Below the pieces are notes generated by a model. It was given only the letters and a program-made list of their open reading frames with translations. It did not search any database and had not been told where the DNA came from. This document shows positions 34,126-43,562 of a DNA stretch of 64,000 bases, one piece after another (within the stretch, counting starts at the first letter, position 1; every line of letters begins with the position of its first letter). The stretch is from contig CACXJZ010000003.1 of the NCBI GenBank assembly GCA_902768105.1, positions 1 through 64,000 on the forward strand, in the 5' to 3' direction. Made by a program: the position numbers and the translations under genes. This stretch comes from an uncultured Prevotellaceae bacterium (lineage in GTDB: Bacteria > Bacteroidota > Bacteroidia > Bacteroidales > Bacteroidaceae).

Positions 34126-34540
34126 CGAAAGCAGTGCTCCGGCCTGCCGCTGGTCCGATAAGGGCGAGAGGAAAGTCCGGGCAGCACAGGACGCTCCACT
34201 TCCGAAAATAGAAGCTGTCGGCGACGGCAGGATAGGGCAGAAGAGAATGACCGCCAGTGGTTTTCGTTATCGTTAAGGTTTCGTGACGCTGGTAAGGGTG
34301 AGAAGGTGGTGTAAGAGACCACCAGCCGGCGGGTGACCGTCGGGCTGTGTCCTCTGGAGGCTGCAAGTTCATGTATACCGCCGGCTGAGGGTTGTCCGCC
34401 CGATACATATGTTCCGGTGGAGGGTAGAACGCTAAGCCGTCAGGCTAAACCCGTGGGGGCGACTTCCGGGGTAGATAAATGGCAGGCGCCACATCTTGGT
34501 GTGGATACAGAACCCGGCTTACAGGGGCAGTGCTTTCGTT
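34126..34540 (+). ncRNA. rnpB: RNase P RNA (catalytic subunit, class A)
   Basis: The RNA enzyme that removes 5' leaders from pre-tRNAs. The universal P4-forming segments are both present: gagaggaaagtccgggc at 34166-34182 and acagaacccggcttac at 34507-34522. The ends pair as helix P1 (cgaaagca at 34126-34133 with tgctttcg at 34531-34538), followed by a short T run. Length is about 415 nt. The protein subunit rnpA is not in the window. The RNA ends 5-7 bases before the start codon of the YihY-like gene. Confidence 0.93.
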
Positions 34541-34544
34541 TTTA

Positions 34545-35861
34545 ATGGAGATGATAAAACGGCTGATACATTTCTTCCAAGTTGATATTTGGGAAATCAA
34601 GACCGAGGGGGAGTTTCATCCGAAACTGCTCGTGCTGGAGGTCCTGAAGAAGCTCATCCTGGCTGTGCGCTTCTTCACGGCGAAGCGTGTCATGAGCCGT
34701 GCTGCAGCGCTTACTTACTCTACGCTGCTGGCCATTGTGCCCATTCTGGCGGTGGTGTTTGCCATTGCGCGTGGCTTCGGCTACAGTAAATATATAGAGG
34801 TGTGGTTCCGCGATGCCTTCAGCTCGCAGCCGCAGGCGGCAGAGGTGATCATCGGCTTCGTCAACAGCTATCTGGTGCACACGAAGAGTGGCGTGTTCCT
34901 CGGCGTGGGTCTGCTGTTCATGCTCTATACCGTGCTGATGCTGGTGAGCAACGTGGAGCAGACGTTCAACGAGATTTGGCAGGTAAAGAAGCAGCGCAGC
35001 CTCTTCCGCACGTTCACTGACTACGTGGCGATGCTGTTCCTGTTTCCCATCCTGATTGTGTTGGCATCGGGTCTCAGCATCTTCATGGCTACGCTGACTG
35101 ACGGCTTTACGGAGGCGATGCTCATTGGGCCGATGATGCGCTTCGTGATGGAGCTGTTCCCCTATGTGCTCATGTCGGTGCTGTTTATTGCCCTGTATGT
35201 CTTCATGCCCAATACGCATGTGAGGGTGCGCTCGTGCATTGTGCCGGGCATACTGGCGGGTGTCGCCATGCAGCTGTTGCAGGTGGCGTACATCCATTCA
35301 CAGATCTGGATGTCGAGCTACAACGCCATCTACGGATCGTTTGCCGCGCTGCCGCTGTTCATGCTGTGGGTGCAGATATCGTGGACCATCTGTCTGTTTG
35401 GTGCCGAGCTGTGCTACACCAACCAGAACCTGGACTTCTATGCCTACGATACGCGTACCAGCGACATCAGCCATCGTTACCGCATGCTGCTTTGTGCCAT
35501 GCTGATGAGCCACATCTGCAAACGTTTCGAGAAGGGTCTCAAGCCTTACACCATTAACGAACTGCGTAACGTGACGCAGGTGCCTATACGCATTGTCAAC
35601 GACCTGATCTATGAGATGGTTGATGCGGGCCTGCTGGTAGAGCTGTCGCCTGACGAGAAAGGTGACGTCTCGCGTTTCATGCCTGCGCAGAGCCTTGACC
35701 AGCTGTCGATGGGCATGCTCATTGACCGTCTGGAGTCGAAGGGTAAGTGGAAGATTGACCTGCCGCTCACCGAACACTACAGCGAGCAGTGGAAACGTGT
35801 GCTGGAGAATCGCTCTGCCTACTTGCGTGCCTCGCGTGAGGTGTTGTTGAAAGACCTTTAG
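34545..35861 (+). CDS. YihY/UPF0761 family inner-membrane protein
   Basis: A 438-residue protein. It has six hydrophobic helices between residues 35 and 280 with the family motif SRAAALTYSTLLAIVPILAV near residue 50, plus NTHVRVRSCIVPGILAGV. The extra ~130 residues at the C-terminus read as a winged-helix-like domain (YTINELRNVTQVPIRIVNDL, YEMVDAGLLVELS). Older names (RNase BN) are mistaken; the function is unknown. The ATG at 34545 abuts the 3' end of rnpB, so it has no separate leader. It overlaps tamB tail-to-tail by 4 bp. Confidence 0.85.
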   Translation: MEMIKRLIHFFQVDIWEIKTEGEFHPKLLVLEVLKKLILAVRFFTAKRVMSRAAALTYSTLLAIVPILAVVFAIARGFGYSKYIEVWFRDAFSSQPQAAEVIIGFVNSYLVHTKSGVFLGVGLLFMLYTVLMLVSNVEQTFNEIWQVKKQRSLFRTFTDYVAMLFLFPILIVLASGLSIFMATLTDGFTEAMLIGPMMRFVMELFPYVLMSVLFIALYVFMPNTHVRVRSCIVPGILAGVAMQLLQVAYIHSQIWMSSYNAIYGSFAALPLFMLWVQISWTICLFGAELCYTNQNLDFYAYDTRTSDISHRYRMLLCAMLMSHICKRFEKGLKPYTINELRNVTQVPIRIVNDLIYEMVDAGLLVELSPDEKGDVSRFMPAQSLDQLSMGMLIDRLESKGKWKIDLPLTEHYSEQWKRVLENRSAYLRASREVLLKDL

Positions 35862-38800
35862 GGGATGGTGTCACTCTTCGTCTCAAGAGAGTCGGCGGGT
35901 TCTGCTTTACGCTGACGGCTGATGCCGAAGAGGTCGGAGAACGACGAGAAGTCCTTTTTGAAGATGAATCCCAGTCCTTGTGTGTTGAGCGATGACCGTG
36001 TGAAGTAGCGGTCGTTGTTCTGGTTATAGACCTTGACGGAGATGCTGCCAGAGGGGTTCAGCAGGTATTGCACGTCGAAGTCGCCAATGAACGATGGTGT
36101 GGTGGTGGTGGCGCGATCGCGATAGCCGAACTGTCCGTTTATCAGCAGGCGGTTGTTGAGCAGACGACCACTGATAATTCCCTCGTATTCAGCATTGTTC
36201 CAGCCTTCGTCACCTGTGGAGATGTTGGCTCCGAAGTTCCAGTTGTTGTTGTTGACCACGTTCTTCAGCAATGCAGTAATCTGGCTTGAGATGGTGCCAC
36301 TGAGCAGGCTCTGCATGGCGAGTGAGGTCTGACTCTGCGACTGGCCTTCATCCATCGCGTTGTTGCCGGTCTGCGGATAGAAGCGTCCGATGCCCAGCAG
36401 GTAGAGCACCTGCTGATTCATCTCCTGCTGTCCGTTGATGACGGAGCGTATCATCTGCTGCTCGTCAGCGCTGACGGTAGGCATGGCGAGGTCAAAGTCC
36501 ACCTGTGGTGCACCTGCCTGTCCACTAATGTTCATGAGGCAGTTCACACGTACGGTGTTGTTGGAGAAGGATTCTCCCACGTTCAGGTCGCTGAGCGACA
36601 CGCCGTTGACGATGTACGACGCCTGGAGGTTGAGCTGCGCATCGAACGGATTGCCGGCAAAGACGACGGTGCCTCCGTTCTGGAAGACAAAGTCCTTCTT
36701 GATGAGCTCCTGGATGGTCATCTCGTACTTCCCCTCATTCACGACATAGGTGCCGAACATCTGGAACGTACCTTTATTATAATAGGAGGCCTGTATGGTG
36801 CCTGTTCCGTTGAGCGTGACGTAGTCGTTGGTCTTCGCATCCATCAGCAGGCGAACCGTTGCATCGGGCGTGCAGCGAACCAGGAAATTGAGGTAGATGT
36901 TGGTGGAAGGGGCGTTTCCTTGGTTGAGGGGTGAGGGTGGAGAGTTAAAGGAGGATACATCCCTCTTCTCCCACGTAATAAACTCACGATTGGTGATGAT
37001 GTCGGGTCTGCTGGCGTTATAGACCAGGATGGAGTTCTTCTCTGGCGTGACGTTGATGTCGAAGGTGACGCGTCCAGGTCGGCCTTGTATGACGACATTG
37101 CCCGTGCCATAGATTGTGCCGTAGTAAATCTCGTCGCCGAAGTCCTTGAAGTCGTAGCCCAGGAAGTTCTCTGCCTCGACGCTGATGTCGAACGTCATGC
37201 GTGTCAGGTGCTGGTGGTGCAGGTATCCGTCAACGGTAGCCTTGTGGTTTTCCTTGTCGTAGATGGCGCAATGCTGCAGCCTGATGTCGTCAGGCACAAA
37301 ATAGACGGTGTCTGAGCGCAGGGTGTAGGTGGTGTTGAGCTGTCGCACATCCACTTCGCCGTCAACGACGAGCAAGCCTGTGAGGTTGATGTTGTTGAAC
37401 GGGCCGTAAAGCCTGATGGCTCCCTGTCCCTGTCCCTCCACGCGATCGGCAAATGCGCTGGTAAACGACTTCGCAAAGTCGATGTGTGTGCCTACTGCCT
37501 TGACGTCAAGGTCGATATAGCCGGGACTTGAGGGGTCGATGTATCCGTTGATGAAGGTAATGGCATCGGGTCCGTCGTTGGAGATGGCGTCGATGTTGAT
37601 GGTCTTCCTGTTGTTGTCCCATTCTGCGTTGGCGTGCAGGGTGCCCATGCGTCCTTGCTCGAACGTGAACTGATAGACGTTCAGCTCTGCGCTGGCCTCT
37701 GGCGTATCGAAGAGGGATGACACGTAGGCTTTGCCACTGGCCAGTCCTCCGAAATCGACGGAGTGGAAGTTGACGATGTCCAGGATGTACTCTACATCCA
37801 CATCGACGATATCGGCTGTAAGCACGTCGTTAGGATTCTGTGAGGCGCGTCCGTCAATGATGATATGCTGCTGTCCGTGCTTGACTGTGAAGTGATTGAC
37901 GGTCAGGTCGTTCTTCGCATAGATGATTTCTGCGGGTTCAATCTGCCAGTCGGTATTGCGCAGGACAAGCTGTGAGGGCTGCACGGAGATGATGCCTGTC
38001 TGGCGGCCGTCGGGAGCCAGGAAGAAGCGGCTTGCAGCATTCAGCGTGCCGCTCATGCGCTGTTCGGCGTGATTGTCCCAGCTCAGCGAGGTGTTGATCC
38101 TGTCGTCAGCAGCTCCGCTCCGCAGCGAGAGGGTATAGTCCTGTCCGTTGTCCATGTGCTTGACAACATCGATGGCACATCTCAGGGTGTCGCTGGCTGT
38201 GCCGATGTGGAGCGCGGCATCTGCATAGCGTCCGTCATTATAGGAGAAGCCTGCGCAGCCTCCCATGATGCTGACCGTCTGTTGGCGATCGTTAACGAAG
38301 CCACTTACCATCAACGGGTCGTTCAGGGTGAGGGGAACACCTAATTGGTTGAGCCAGTCGGAACGGAAGACGTTGACTTGGAAGGCGAAATTATTGTCGG
38401 TGGGCTTCTGAGCAGGCAGTCCGGGCAATGTCGGAAGATAGCTGCCTACGAGGTTAGCGATGCTCTGGGGTAGGGCGGTATAGTCGAAGACTCCCCTGAG
38501 GTGTACGATGGCGAAGTCGCTCTTCAGACTGACGAAGTGTTGGTCCGTGTCGTCGTATCCGCTGACGATATTCATGTTCCTCATGTAGTAGTTGCCCTTT
38601 TCCGACAAGGCGCTGAACTGGCAGATGTCAATGCTTCCCACGGCGTCGTTGAGGCTGCTGGCTGAGAAGTTGGCTGCGATGTCGGCATTGAAGGTCACTC
38701 CGTCCCAGTCGCGTGTAAGTCCCAGCTTGGTAGGAGAAAAATTGTTGACCTGGGCCTGCAATTCAACGTCAGTGGTGTTGCCCCGCCGGATGAGTGCTCC

Positions 38801-40204
38801 GTCAGCAATCAGTTGGATATTGGGGTCGTTGATGTCGATGCTTCCGCTGATTTCCTGTGGGGTGTAGCTGACGCTCAGACCGATGTCATTGTACTGGTAT
38901 CCATGATAGACAAATCGTGGAACGGTTCCATCTAAGTTCAAGGTTGACAATCCCTTATCATTAAACTGTCCGTCAGCATCAATGTCCATTGCAACCTCTC
39001 CGAAGTCATCTTGTCGTAGCAGCCGGTTCAGCATCAGCCCTTTGCTGTTGACGTGGGCTGTGAACTGTTTCTGCTGGTTCATATTGAAGTCGGCATCTAC
39101 GTCGCCGGCATCCGACTGCAGGTGTATTTCGGAATCGATGGAATGACCGAGTCCTTCGGCTTGTCCTGTCAGGTTGATGGTGCCCAGGTTGCTGATGAAG
39201 CTGACGGTCTTCTGGTCGGCAATGATGTCGTTCAGGAGGGTGGCGCTTTGCTCGGACAGTCGGATACGGTCTATCTGTATCTGCCAGGCGGGTGTCTCGT
39301 CCCAGTGGTGCAGGAAGCCGTTGGCGTGAATCTCTATGGCGTTGTTCTCTGAGGTGGCCAGCAGACTTGGGATGTCGATGCTGTTGTCTGTGCCGCTGAA
39401 GGAAGATGACACCTTCAGGTTGCTGGTGACGGCCTGTAGCTTGGGTACCAGACTGTTGATGTCGGCAGGCGTGATGTCTGACTCCTCAATGGTTCCCCGA
39501 TATTGCAGGGTGCCGCGTACGTAGCGTCTGTCGCGAAACAGGTATTGGGCGCTAAGGCTTCCCAAGGACAGGCTGGAACGCGGCAGCTGCAGCAGGAAGT
39601 GCTTGAGTGTGGCCTCCTTGTCGGAGGCTTCCACGTGCATGGTCAGGCGTTTGACCTGCAGACCCGACTGCTCGTGGAATGTCAGTTTCTTGATGTTCAG
39701 GTTGAGGGAGTCCTCCTTGAACGCCTTGAGCACGAGGTGTGCGCTGATGTCCGAAAGGTTCAGGTGTGCGGGGTTCAGCAGACCTTCTGTCTGTGCAGCG
39801 TCCAGCTGGTCGTAGCTCACGCTGCTGTGTCTGATAATCAGGGAGTTGACACGCAGGTCGATTGGGGTATGGCTGGTGGTGTCGCGCGATGCCAGGGAGT
39901 CCAGCACGAACTGTATGTTCATGTCTGCCTGTGCGCTGTCTCTATAGAGTTTCAGGTGGGCACCGAACAGCTGGGCTGTGGAGATGGACACTCGTCCGTC
40001 AAGCAGGGGCAGCAGTTCCATCTTCGCGGATATGCGTGACGCTTTCAGTAGTTCCTGCTTCCGTTGGTCAAGAATCAGCACATCGTCGATGATGATACGA
40101 TTGAGGAATCCCAGGTCGACACGTCCTATGCTCACTTCCGTACCCAGTTTCTCTGACAGCTCACTGGCCACTTTCGAGCCAATGAAACGCTGCACCTGAG
40201 GCAC
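35858..40204 (-). CDS. tamB: TamB-like translocation/assembly protein (DUF490)
   Basis: A very large (at least 1448 residues) periplasmic beta-taco protein of the TamB/AsmA class that bridges inner and outer membranes for lipid or outer-membrane-protein traffic. Long runs of amphipathic strands and the C-terminal DUF490 region (IMNISGQAGAPQVDFDLAMP, TSLAMQSLLSGTISSQITAL) support it. The first canonical start in frame is GTG at 40204. Upstream in the same frame, however, lies a hydrophobic anchor (RIISGVIWVVLGFYTLLFAL) expected in TamB, up to an ATC codon at 40283-40285. The true start is unresolved. An in-frame insert at 36905-36955 adds a Pro/Ser stretch. Confidence 0.85.
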   Translation of the reverse strand: MPQVQRFIGSKVASELSEKLGTEVSIGRVDLGFLNRIIIDDVLILDQRKQELLKASRISAKMELLPLLDGRVSISTAQLFGAHLKLYRDSAQADMNIQFVLDSLASRDTTSHTPIDLRVNSLIIRHSSVSYDQLDAAQTEGLLNPAHLNLSDISAHLVLKAFKEDSLNLNIKKLTFHEQSGLQVKRLTMHVEASDKEATLKHFLLQLPRSSLSLGSLSAQYLFRDRRYVRGTLQYRGTIEESDITPADINSLVPKLQAVTSNLKVSSSFSGTDNSIDIPSLLATSENNAIEIHANGFLHHWDETPAWQIQIDRIRLSEQSATLLNDIIADQKTVSFISNLGTINLTGQAEGLGHSIDSEIHLQSDAGDVDADFNMNQQKQFTAHVNSKGLMLNRLLRQDDFGEVAMDIDADGQFNDKGLSTLNLDGTVPRFVYHGYQYNDIGLSVSYTPQEISGSIDINDPNIQLIADGALIRRGNTTDVELQAQVNNFSPTKLGLTRDWDGVTFNADIAANFSASSLNDAVGSIDICQFSALSEKGNYYMRNMNIVSGYDDTDQHFVSLKSDFAIVHLRGVFDYTALPQSIANLVGSYLPTLPGLPAQKPTDNNFAFQVNVFRSDWLNQLGVPLTLNDPLMVSGFVNDRQQTVSIMGGCAGFSYNDGRYADAALHIGTASDTLRCAIDVVKHMDNGQDYTLSLRSGAADDRINTSLSWDNHAEQRMSGTLNAASRFFLAPDGRQTGIISVQPSQLVLRNTDWQIEPAEIIYAKNDLTVNHFTVKHGQQHIIIDGRASQNPNDVLTADIVDVDVEYILDIVNFHSVDFGGLASGKAYVSSLFDTPEASAELNVYQFTFEQGRMGTLHANAEWDNNRKTINIDAISNDGPDAITFINGYIDPSSPGYIDLDVKAVGTHIDFAKSFTSAFADRVEGQGQGAIRLYGPFNNINLTGLLVVDGEVDVRQLNTTYTLRSDTVYFVPDDIRLQHCAIYDKENHKATVDGYLHHQHLTRMTFDISVEAENFLGYDFKDFGDEIYYGTIYGTGNVVIQGRPGRVTFDINVTPEKNSILVYNASRPDIITNREFITWEKRDVSSFNSPPSPLNQGNAPSTNIYLNFLVRCTPDATVRLLMDAKTNDYVTLNGTGTIQASYYNKGTFQMFGTYVVNEGKYEMTIQELIKKDFVFQNGGTVVFAGNPFDAQLNLQASYIVNGVSLSDLNVGESFSNNTVRVNCLMNISGQAGAPQVDFDLAMPTVSADEQQMIRSVINGQQEMNQQVLYLLGIGRFYPQTGNNAMDEGQSQSQTSLAMQSLLSGTISSQITALLKNVVNNNNWNFGANISTGDEGWNNAEYEGIISGRLLNNRLLINGQFGYRDRATTTTPSFIGDFDVQYLLNPSGSISVKVYNQNNDRYFTRSSLNTQGLGFIFKKDFSSFSDLFGISRQRKAEPADSLETKSDTIP

Positions 40205-40376
40205 GTGAGTGAGAGCAAAAAGTAGGGTGTAAAAACCTAATACAACCCAGATGACTCCACTGATGATTCGTTTAAATTTTCTGATAAGCTTTCAATTTTG
40301 ATACAAAATTAATCAATTTTCTTGGCACTACGGCATATTTTTGTCGATTTTTCTTTTAATTGTACATATTTTTATG

Positions 40377-40384
40377 TAATTTTG
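40377..40384 (+). promoter_or_regulatory. Promoter -7 box of the nqr operon
   Basis: TAATTTTG, 40 bases ahead of nqrA. No good TTTG lies 18-20 bases upstream, so another factor may assist. The 219-bp gap between tamB and nqrA otherwise holds the tamB promoter (TAATTTTG on the minus strand near 40300) and AT-rich DNA. Confidence 0.6.
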
Positions 40385-40423
40385 CGCCTGCAATTGTTTT
40401 GATATATCAAATATTCATTTAAT

Positions 40424-41767
40424 ATGGCAAATGTAATCAAGTTACGTAAGGGCTTGGACATTAACCTGAAGGGCAAGGCCGAGGAGAAGAAAATCCAGCT
40501 GAAGTCTAACGGTCGCTATGCTTTAGTGCCCGACGACTTCGAAGGAGTGGTTCCCAAGGTGGTTGTCAAGGAAGGTGACAAGGTCAAGGCCGGTGACGCA
40601 TTGTTCGTCAACAAGAACTATCCGTCTGTCAAGTTTGCCTCTCCCGTCAGTGGTACGGTTGCTGCTGTGGAGCGGGGTGACAGGAGAAAAGTGCTCAGCG
40701 TACGGATAGATGCTGATGCAAATCAGGAATTCAAGGACTTTGGTGTGAAGGACGTGGCCAAGATGACTGGCGACGACGTGAAGCAGCTGTTGCTCGATGC
40801 CGGACTCTTCGGCTACATCAACCAGCTGCCGTACGCTGTTTCCACTAATCCGGACACTACTCCGAAGGCCATCTTCATCTCTGCCAAGCGCGACATGCCG
40901 CTGGCTGCCAGCTTCGACTATGAGCTGAAGGGGCAGGAGATGGACTTCCAGGCAGGTCTGACGGCACTCTCGAAGATGGCTACGACCTATTTGGGTGTAG
41001 GCCTGCACTCCAGCATGGAGAACTACCGCGACGTAGAGGTTTACGTGTTCGATGGCAAGTGCCCGGCAGGTAACGTCAGCGTACAGGTGAACCATATTGA
41101 CCCGGTGAACAAGGGTGAGGTGGTATGGACCATCAGCGACCCCACGGTGGTGCTCTTCATTGGCCGTCTGCTGAACACGGGCAAGGTGAACCTGACCCGT
41201 ACGGTTGCTCTTGCGGGAAGTGAGGTCAAGAGTCCTGCCTACGTCGATATGCTCGTGGGTCAGGAACTGGCAACGCTTGTCAGCAACAGCTACGATGCTG
41301 ACCACTCTGTACGCATCATCAACGGCAATCCGTTGACTGGTAAGCCGACCACGAAGGACGGGTTCCTGGGTGCTCACACCTCTGAGATATGTATCATCCC
41401 TGAGGGTAACGACAATGACGAGATGCTTGGCTGGATCATGCCACGCTTTGGTCAGTTCTCTGTGAACCGCAGCTATTGCTCGTGGCTCTTCGGCAAGAAG
41501 CAGTATGCGCTCGATGCCCGCGTGAAGGGTGGTGAGCGTCACATGATCATGAGTGGCGAGTACGACAAGGTGCTGCCTATGGACATCTATGGCGAGTACC
41601 TCATCAAGGCTATTATCGCTGGTGACATTGACCGCATGGAGGCACTCGGCATCTACGAGGTGGCTCCTGAGGACTTTGCTGTTGCAGAGTTTGTGGATTC
41701 CTCGAAGCTCGAGCTGCAGCGCATTGTGCGTGAGGGACTTAATAATTTACGTAAAGAAAACGCATAA
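40424..41767 (+). CDS. nqrA: Na+-translocating NADH:quinone reductase subunit A
   Basis: The cytoplasmic-side, quinone-associated subunit of Na+-NQR, which couples NADH oxidation to sodium export. The 447-residue protein begins MANVIKLRKGLDINLKGKAE, with the barrel-sandwich KVKAGDALFVNKNYPSVKFA and SPVSGTVAAVERGDRRKVLS. The length and order match NqrA rather than RnfC, which has added cluster-binding cysteines that are absent here. First gene of nqrABCDEF; nqrB starts 5 bp later. Confidence 0.95.
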   Translation: MANVIKLRKGLDINLKGKAEEKKIQLKSNGRYALVPDDFEGVVPKVVVKEGDKVKAGDALFVNKNYPSVKFASPVSGTVAAVERGDRRKVLSVRIDADANQEFKDFGVKDVAKMTGDDVKQLLLDAGLFGYINQLPYAVSTNPDTTPKAIFISAKRDMPLAASFDYELKGQEMDFQAGLTALSKMATTYLGVGLHSSMENYRDVEVYVFDGKCPAGNVSVQVNHIDPVNKGEVVWTISDPTVVLFIGRLLNTGKVNLTRTVALAGSEVKSPAYVDMLVGQELATLVSNSYDADHSVRIINGNPLTGKPTTKDGFLGAHTSEICIIPEGNDNDEMLGWIMPRFGQFSVNRSYCSWLFGKKQYALDARVKGGERHMIMSGEYDKVLPMDIYGEYLIKAIIAGDIDRMEALGIYEVAPEDFAVAEFVDSSKLELQRIVREGLNNLRKENA

Positions 41768-41772
41768 CGATT

Positions 41773-42924
41773 ATGAAAGCATTAAGAAATTATCTCAACA
41801 AGATAAAGCCCAACTTCGAGAAAGAAGGTAAGCTGCACGCTTTCCGTAGCATCTTCGATGGCTTTGAGACCTTCCTCTATGTGCCGAACACAACGGCCAA
41901 GACAGGTGTCAGCATCCATGATGCCATCGACTCGAAGCGTATCATGAGCTTTGTGGTGATAGCCCTCATGCCTGCCATGCTGTTTGGTATGTATAACGTG
42001 GGTTATCAAAATGCTGTGGCATCGGGCATCGATGCCTCGTTCTGGGACATGTTCCTCTTCGGCTTCTTCGCCGTACTGCCCAAGATCATTGTCAGCTACG
42101 TCGTAGGTCTTGGCATTGAGTTCGCTTGGGCTCAGTGGAAGGGCGAGGAGATTCAGGAGGGTTACTTGGTCAGCGGTATCCTGATTCCGCTCATCGTGCC
42201 TATAGGCTGTCCGCTGTGGATGCTGGCACTGGCATGCGCCTTCTCGGTGATCTTCTGTAAGGAGATATTCGGCGGCACGGGCATGAACATCTTCAACCCT
42301 GCCATCGCAGCGCGTATGTTCCTGTTCTTCTCGTATCCGTCAGTCATGACAGGCGACAAGGTGTGGATAGCCGACAGCCCCATCTTCGGTTTTGGTGGAA
42401 CACCACTCGACACCGCTACAGGTGCTACGCCACTTGGCCAGATGGCACAGGGCGTGGATGTTCCCTTCGACATGAACATGATTACAGGTCTGATTCCCGG
42501 CTCTATCGGTGAGACCTCGGTCATCGCCATTGCCATCGGTGCTGTCATCCTGCTGTGGACGGGCATCGCCTCTTGGCGTACCATGCTGAGTGTCTTCGTG
42601 GGTGGTGGCGTGCTGGCCGCTATCTTCGAGGCTACGGGCATGTCAACGATGCCTTGGTGGGAGCACTTCGTACTGGGTGGCTTCGCCTTTGGTGCTGTGT
42701 TCATGGCTACCGACCCTGTTACCTCGTGCCGTACAGAGTGTGGTAAGTACATCTATGGTTTCCTCATTGGAGCAATGGCAGTCATCATCCGTGTGATGAA
42801 TGCCGGCTATCCTGAGGGAATGATGCTCGCCATCTTCTTTGGTAATATGTTTGCTCCTACGATTGACCACTTCATCGTAGAGCGTAATATTTCGAAACGT
42901 TTGAAGAGAGGAGGTACCAAATGA
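41773..42924 (+). CDS. nqrB: Na+-translocating NADH:quinone reductase subunit B
   Basis: A 383-residue membrane subunit with about ten helices, which carries covalent FMN and riboflavin and lines the sodium path. The FMN-attachment site is visible as LDTATGATPLGQMAQG (Thr of GAT), and the GTGMNIFNPAIAARMFLFF motif marks the NqrB/RnfD family. The N-terminal cytosolic part starts MKALRNYLNKIKPNFEKEGK. It overlaps nqrC by 4 bp (ATGA), so translation is coupled. Confidence 0.95.
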   Translation: MKALRNYLNKIKPNFEKEGKLHAFRSIFDGFETFLYVPNTTAKTGVSIHDAIDSKRIMSFVVIALMPAMLFGMYNVGYQNAVASGIDASFWDMFLFGFFAVLPKIIVSYVVGLGIEFAWAQWKGEEIQEGYLVSGILIPLIVPIGCPLWMLALACAFSVIFCKEIFGGTGMNIFNPAIAARMFLFFSYPSVMTGDKVWIADSPIFGFGGTPLDTATGATPLGQMAQGVDVPFDMNMITGLIPGSIGETSVIAIAIGAVILLWTGIASWRTMLSVFVGGGVLAAIFEATGMSTMPWWEHFVLGGFAFGAVFMATDPVTSCRTECGKYIYGFLIGAMAVIIRVMNAGYPEGMMLAIFFGNMFAPTIDHFIVERNISKRLKRGGTK

Positions 42925-43559
42925 AACTGAATACGAATAACAACGCGTACATTATTATTTATAGCGCGATACTGGTGGTTATCGTGGCCTTCCTGCTGGC
43001 GTTTGTCTATCAGGCACTCAAGCCCATGCAGGATGCTAACGTGGCACTCGACGTGAAGAAGCAGATACTCTACTCGCTGAACATCCGTGACCTGAGCGAT
43101 GCTGAGGCAGAAGCCACCTACCAGAAGTTGCTGACGAAGGTGGATTCCATTGGCGAAGGCAAGGAGCGTAAGCCCTATATCTACTACTTCAAGGTGGATA
43201 ACCAGGTGAAGTATGTGTTCCCTATGAAGGGAATGGGACTCTGGGGCGGCATCAGCGGGTTCATCTCACTGAACGAAGACAAGAATACCGTCTATGGTGC
43301 TTACTTCAACCACGAGAGTGAGACTGCCGGACTGGGAGCAGAAATCAAGGACTCGCAGGAGTGGCAGGAGAAGTTCCAGGGAAAGAAAGTCTTTGACGAG
43401 GCTGGAGCTGTTGCCATTGGCGTTGAAAAGAATGTGGAGGACGCCAAGAAAGCCTATGAGGTGGATGCTGTGACAGGTGCCACACTGACATCGAACGGTG
43501 TGCGTGACATGCTCCGCGATGGTTTTAAACAGTATGAGAAATTCTTAAAGGAGAAATAA
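42921..43559 (+). CDS. nqrC: Na+-translocating NADH:quinone reductase subunit C
   Basis: A 212-residue subunit with one N-terminal helix (about residues 9-31) and a periplasmic FMN domain. The covalent FMN site is AVTGATLTSNGV with the Thr near residue 188. The domain also shows GLWGGISGFISLNEDKN. The flavin is attached by ApbE, whose gene is not in the window. The gene starts inside the last codon of nqrB. Confidence 0.94.
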   Translation: MKLNTNNNAYIIIYSAILVVIVAFLLAFVYQALKPMQDANVALDVKKQILYSLNIRDLSDAEAEATYQKLLTKVDSIGEGKERKPYIYYFKVDNQVKYVFPMKGMGLWGGISGFISLNEDKNTVYGAYFNHESETAGLGAEIKDSQEWQEKFQGKKVFDEAGAVAIGVEKNVEDAKKAYEVDAVTGATLTSNGVRDMLRDGFKQYEKFLKEK

Positions 43560-43562
43560 GCT

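Noticed and set aside
34479..34544. Longer start for the YihY-like protein inside rnpB
   Set aside because: It would translate through conserved RNase P RNA sequence and adds residues not typical of the family.
34141..34545. Protein-coding frames within the rnpB region
   Set aside because: The P4 elements and pairing ends identify a catalytic RNA; the frames show no protein motifs.
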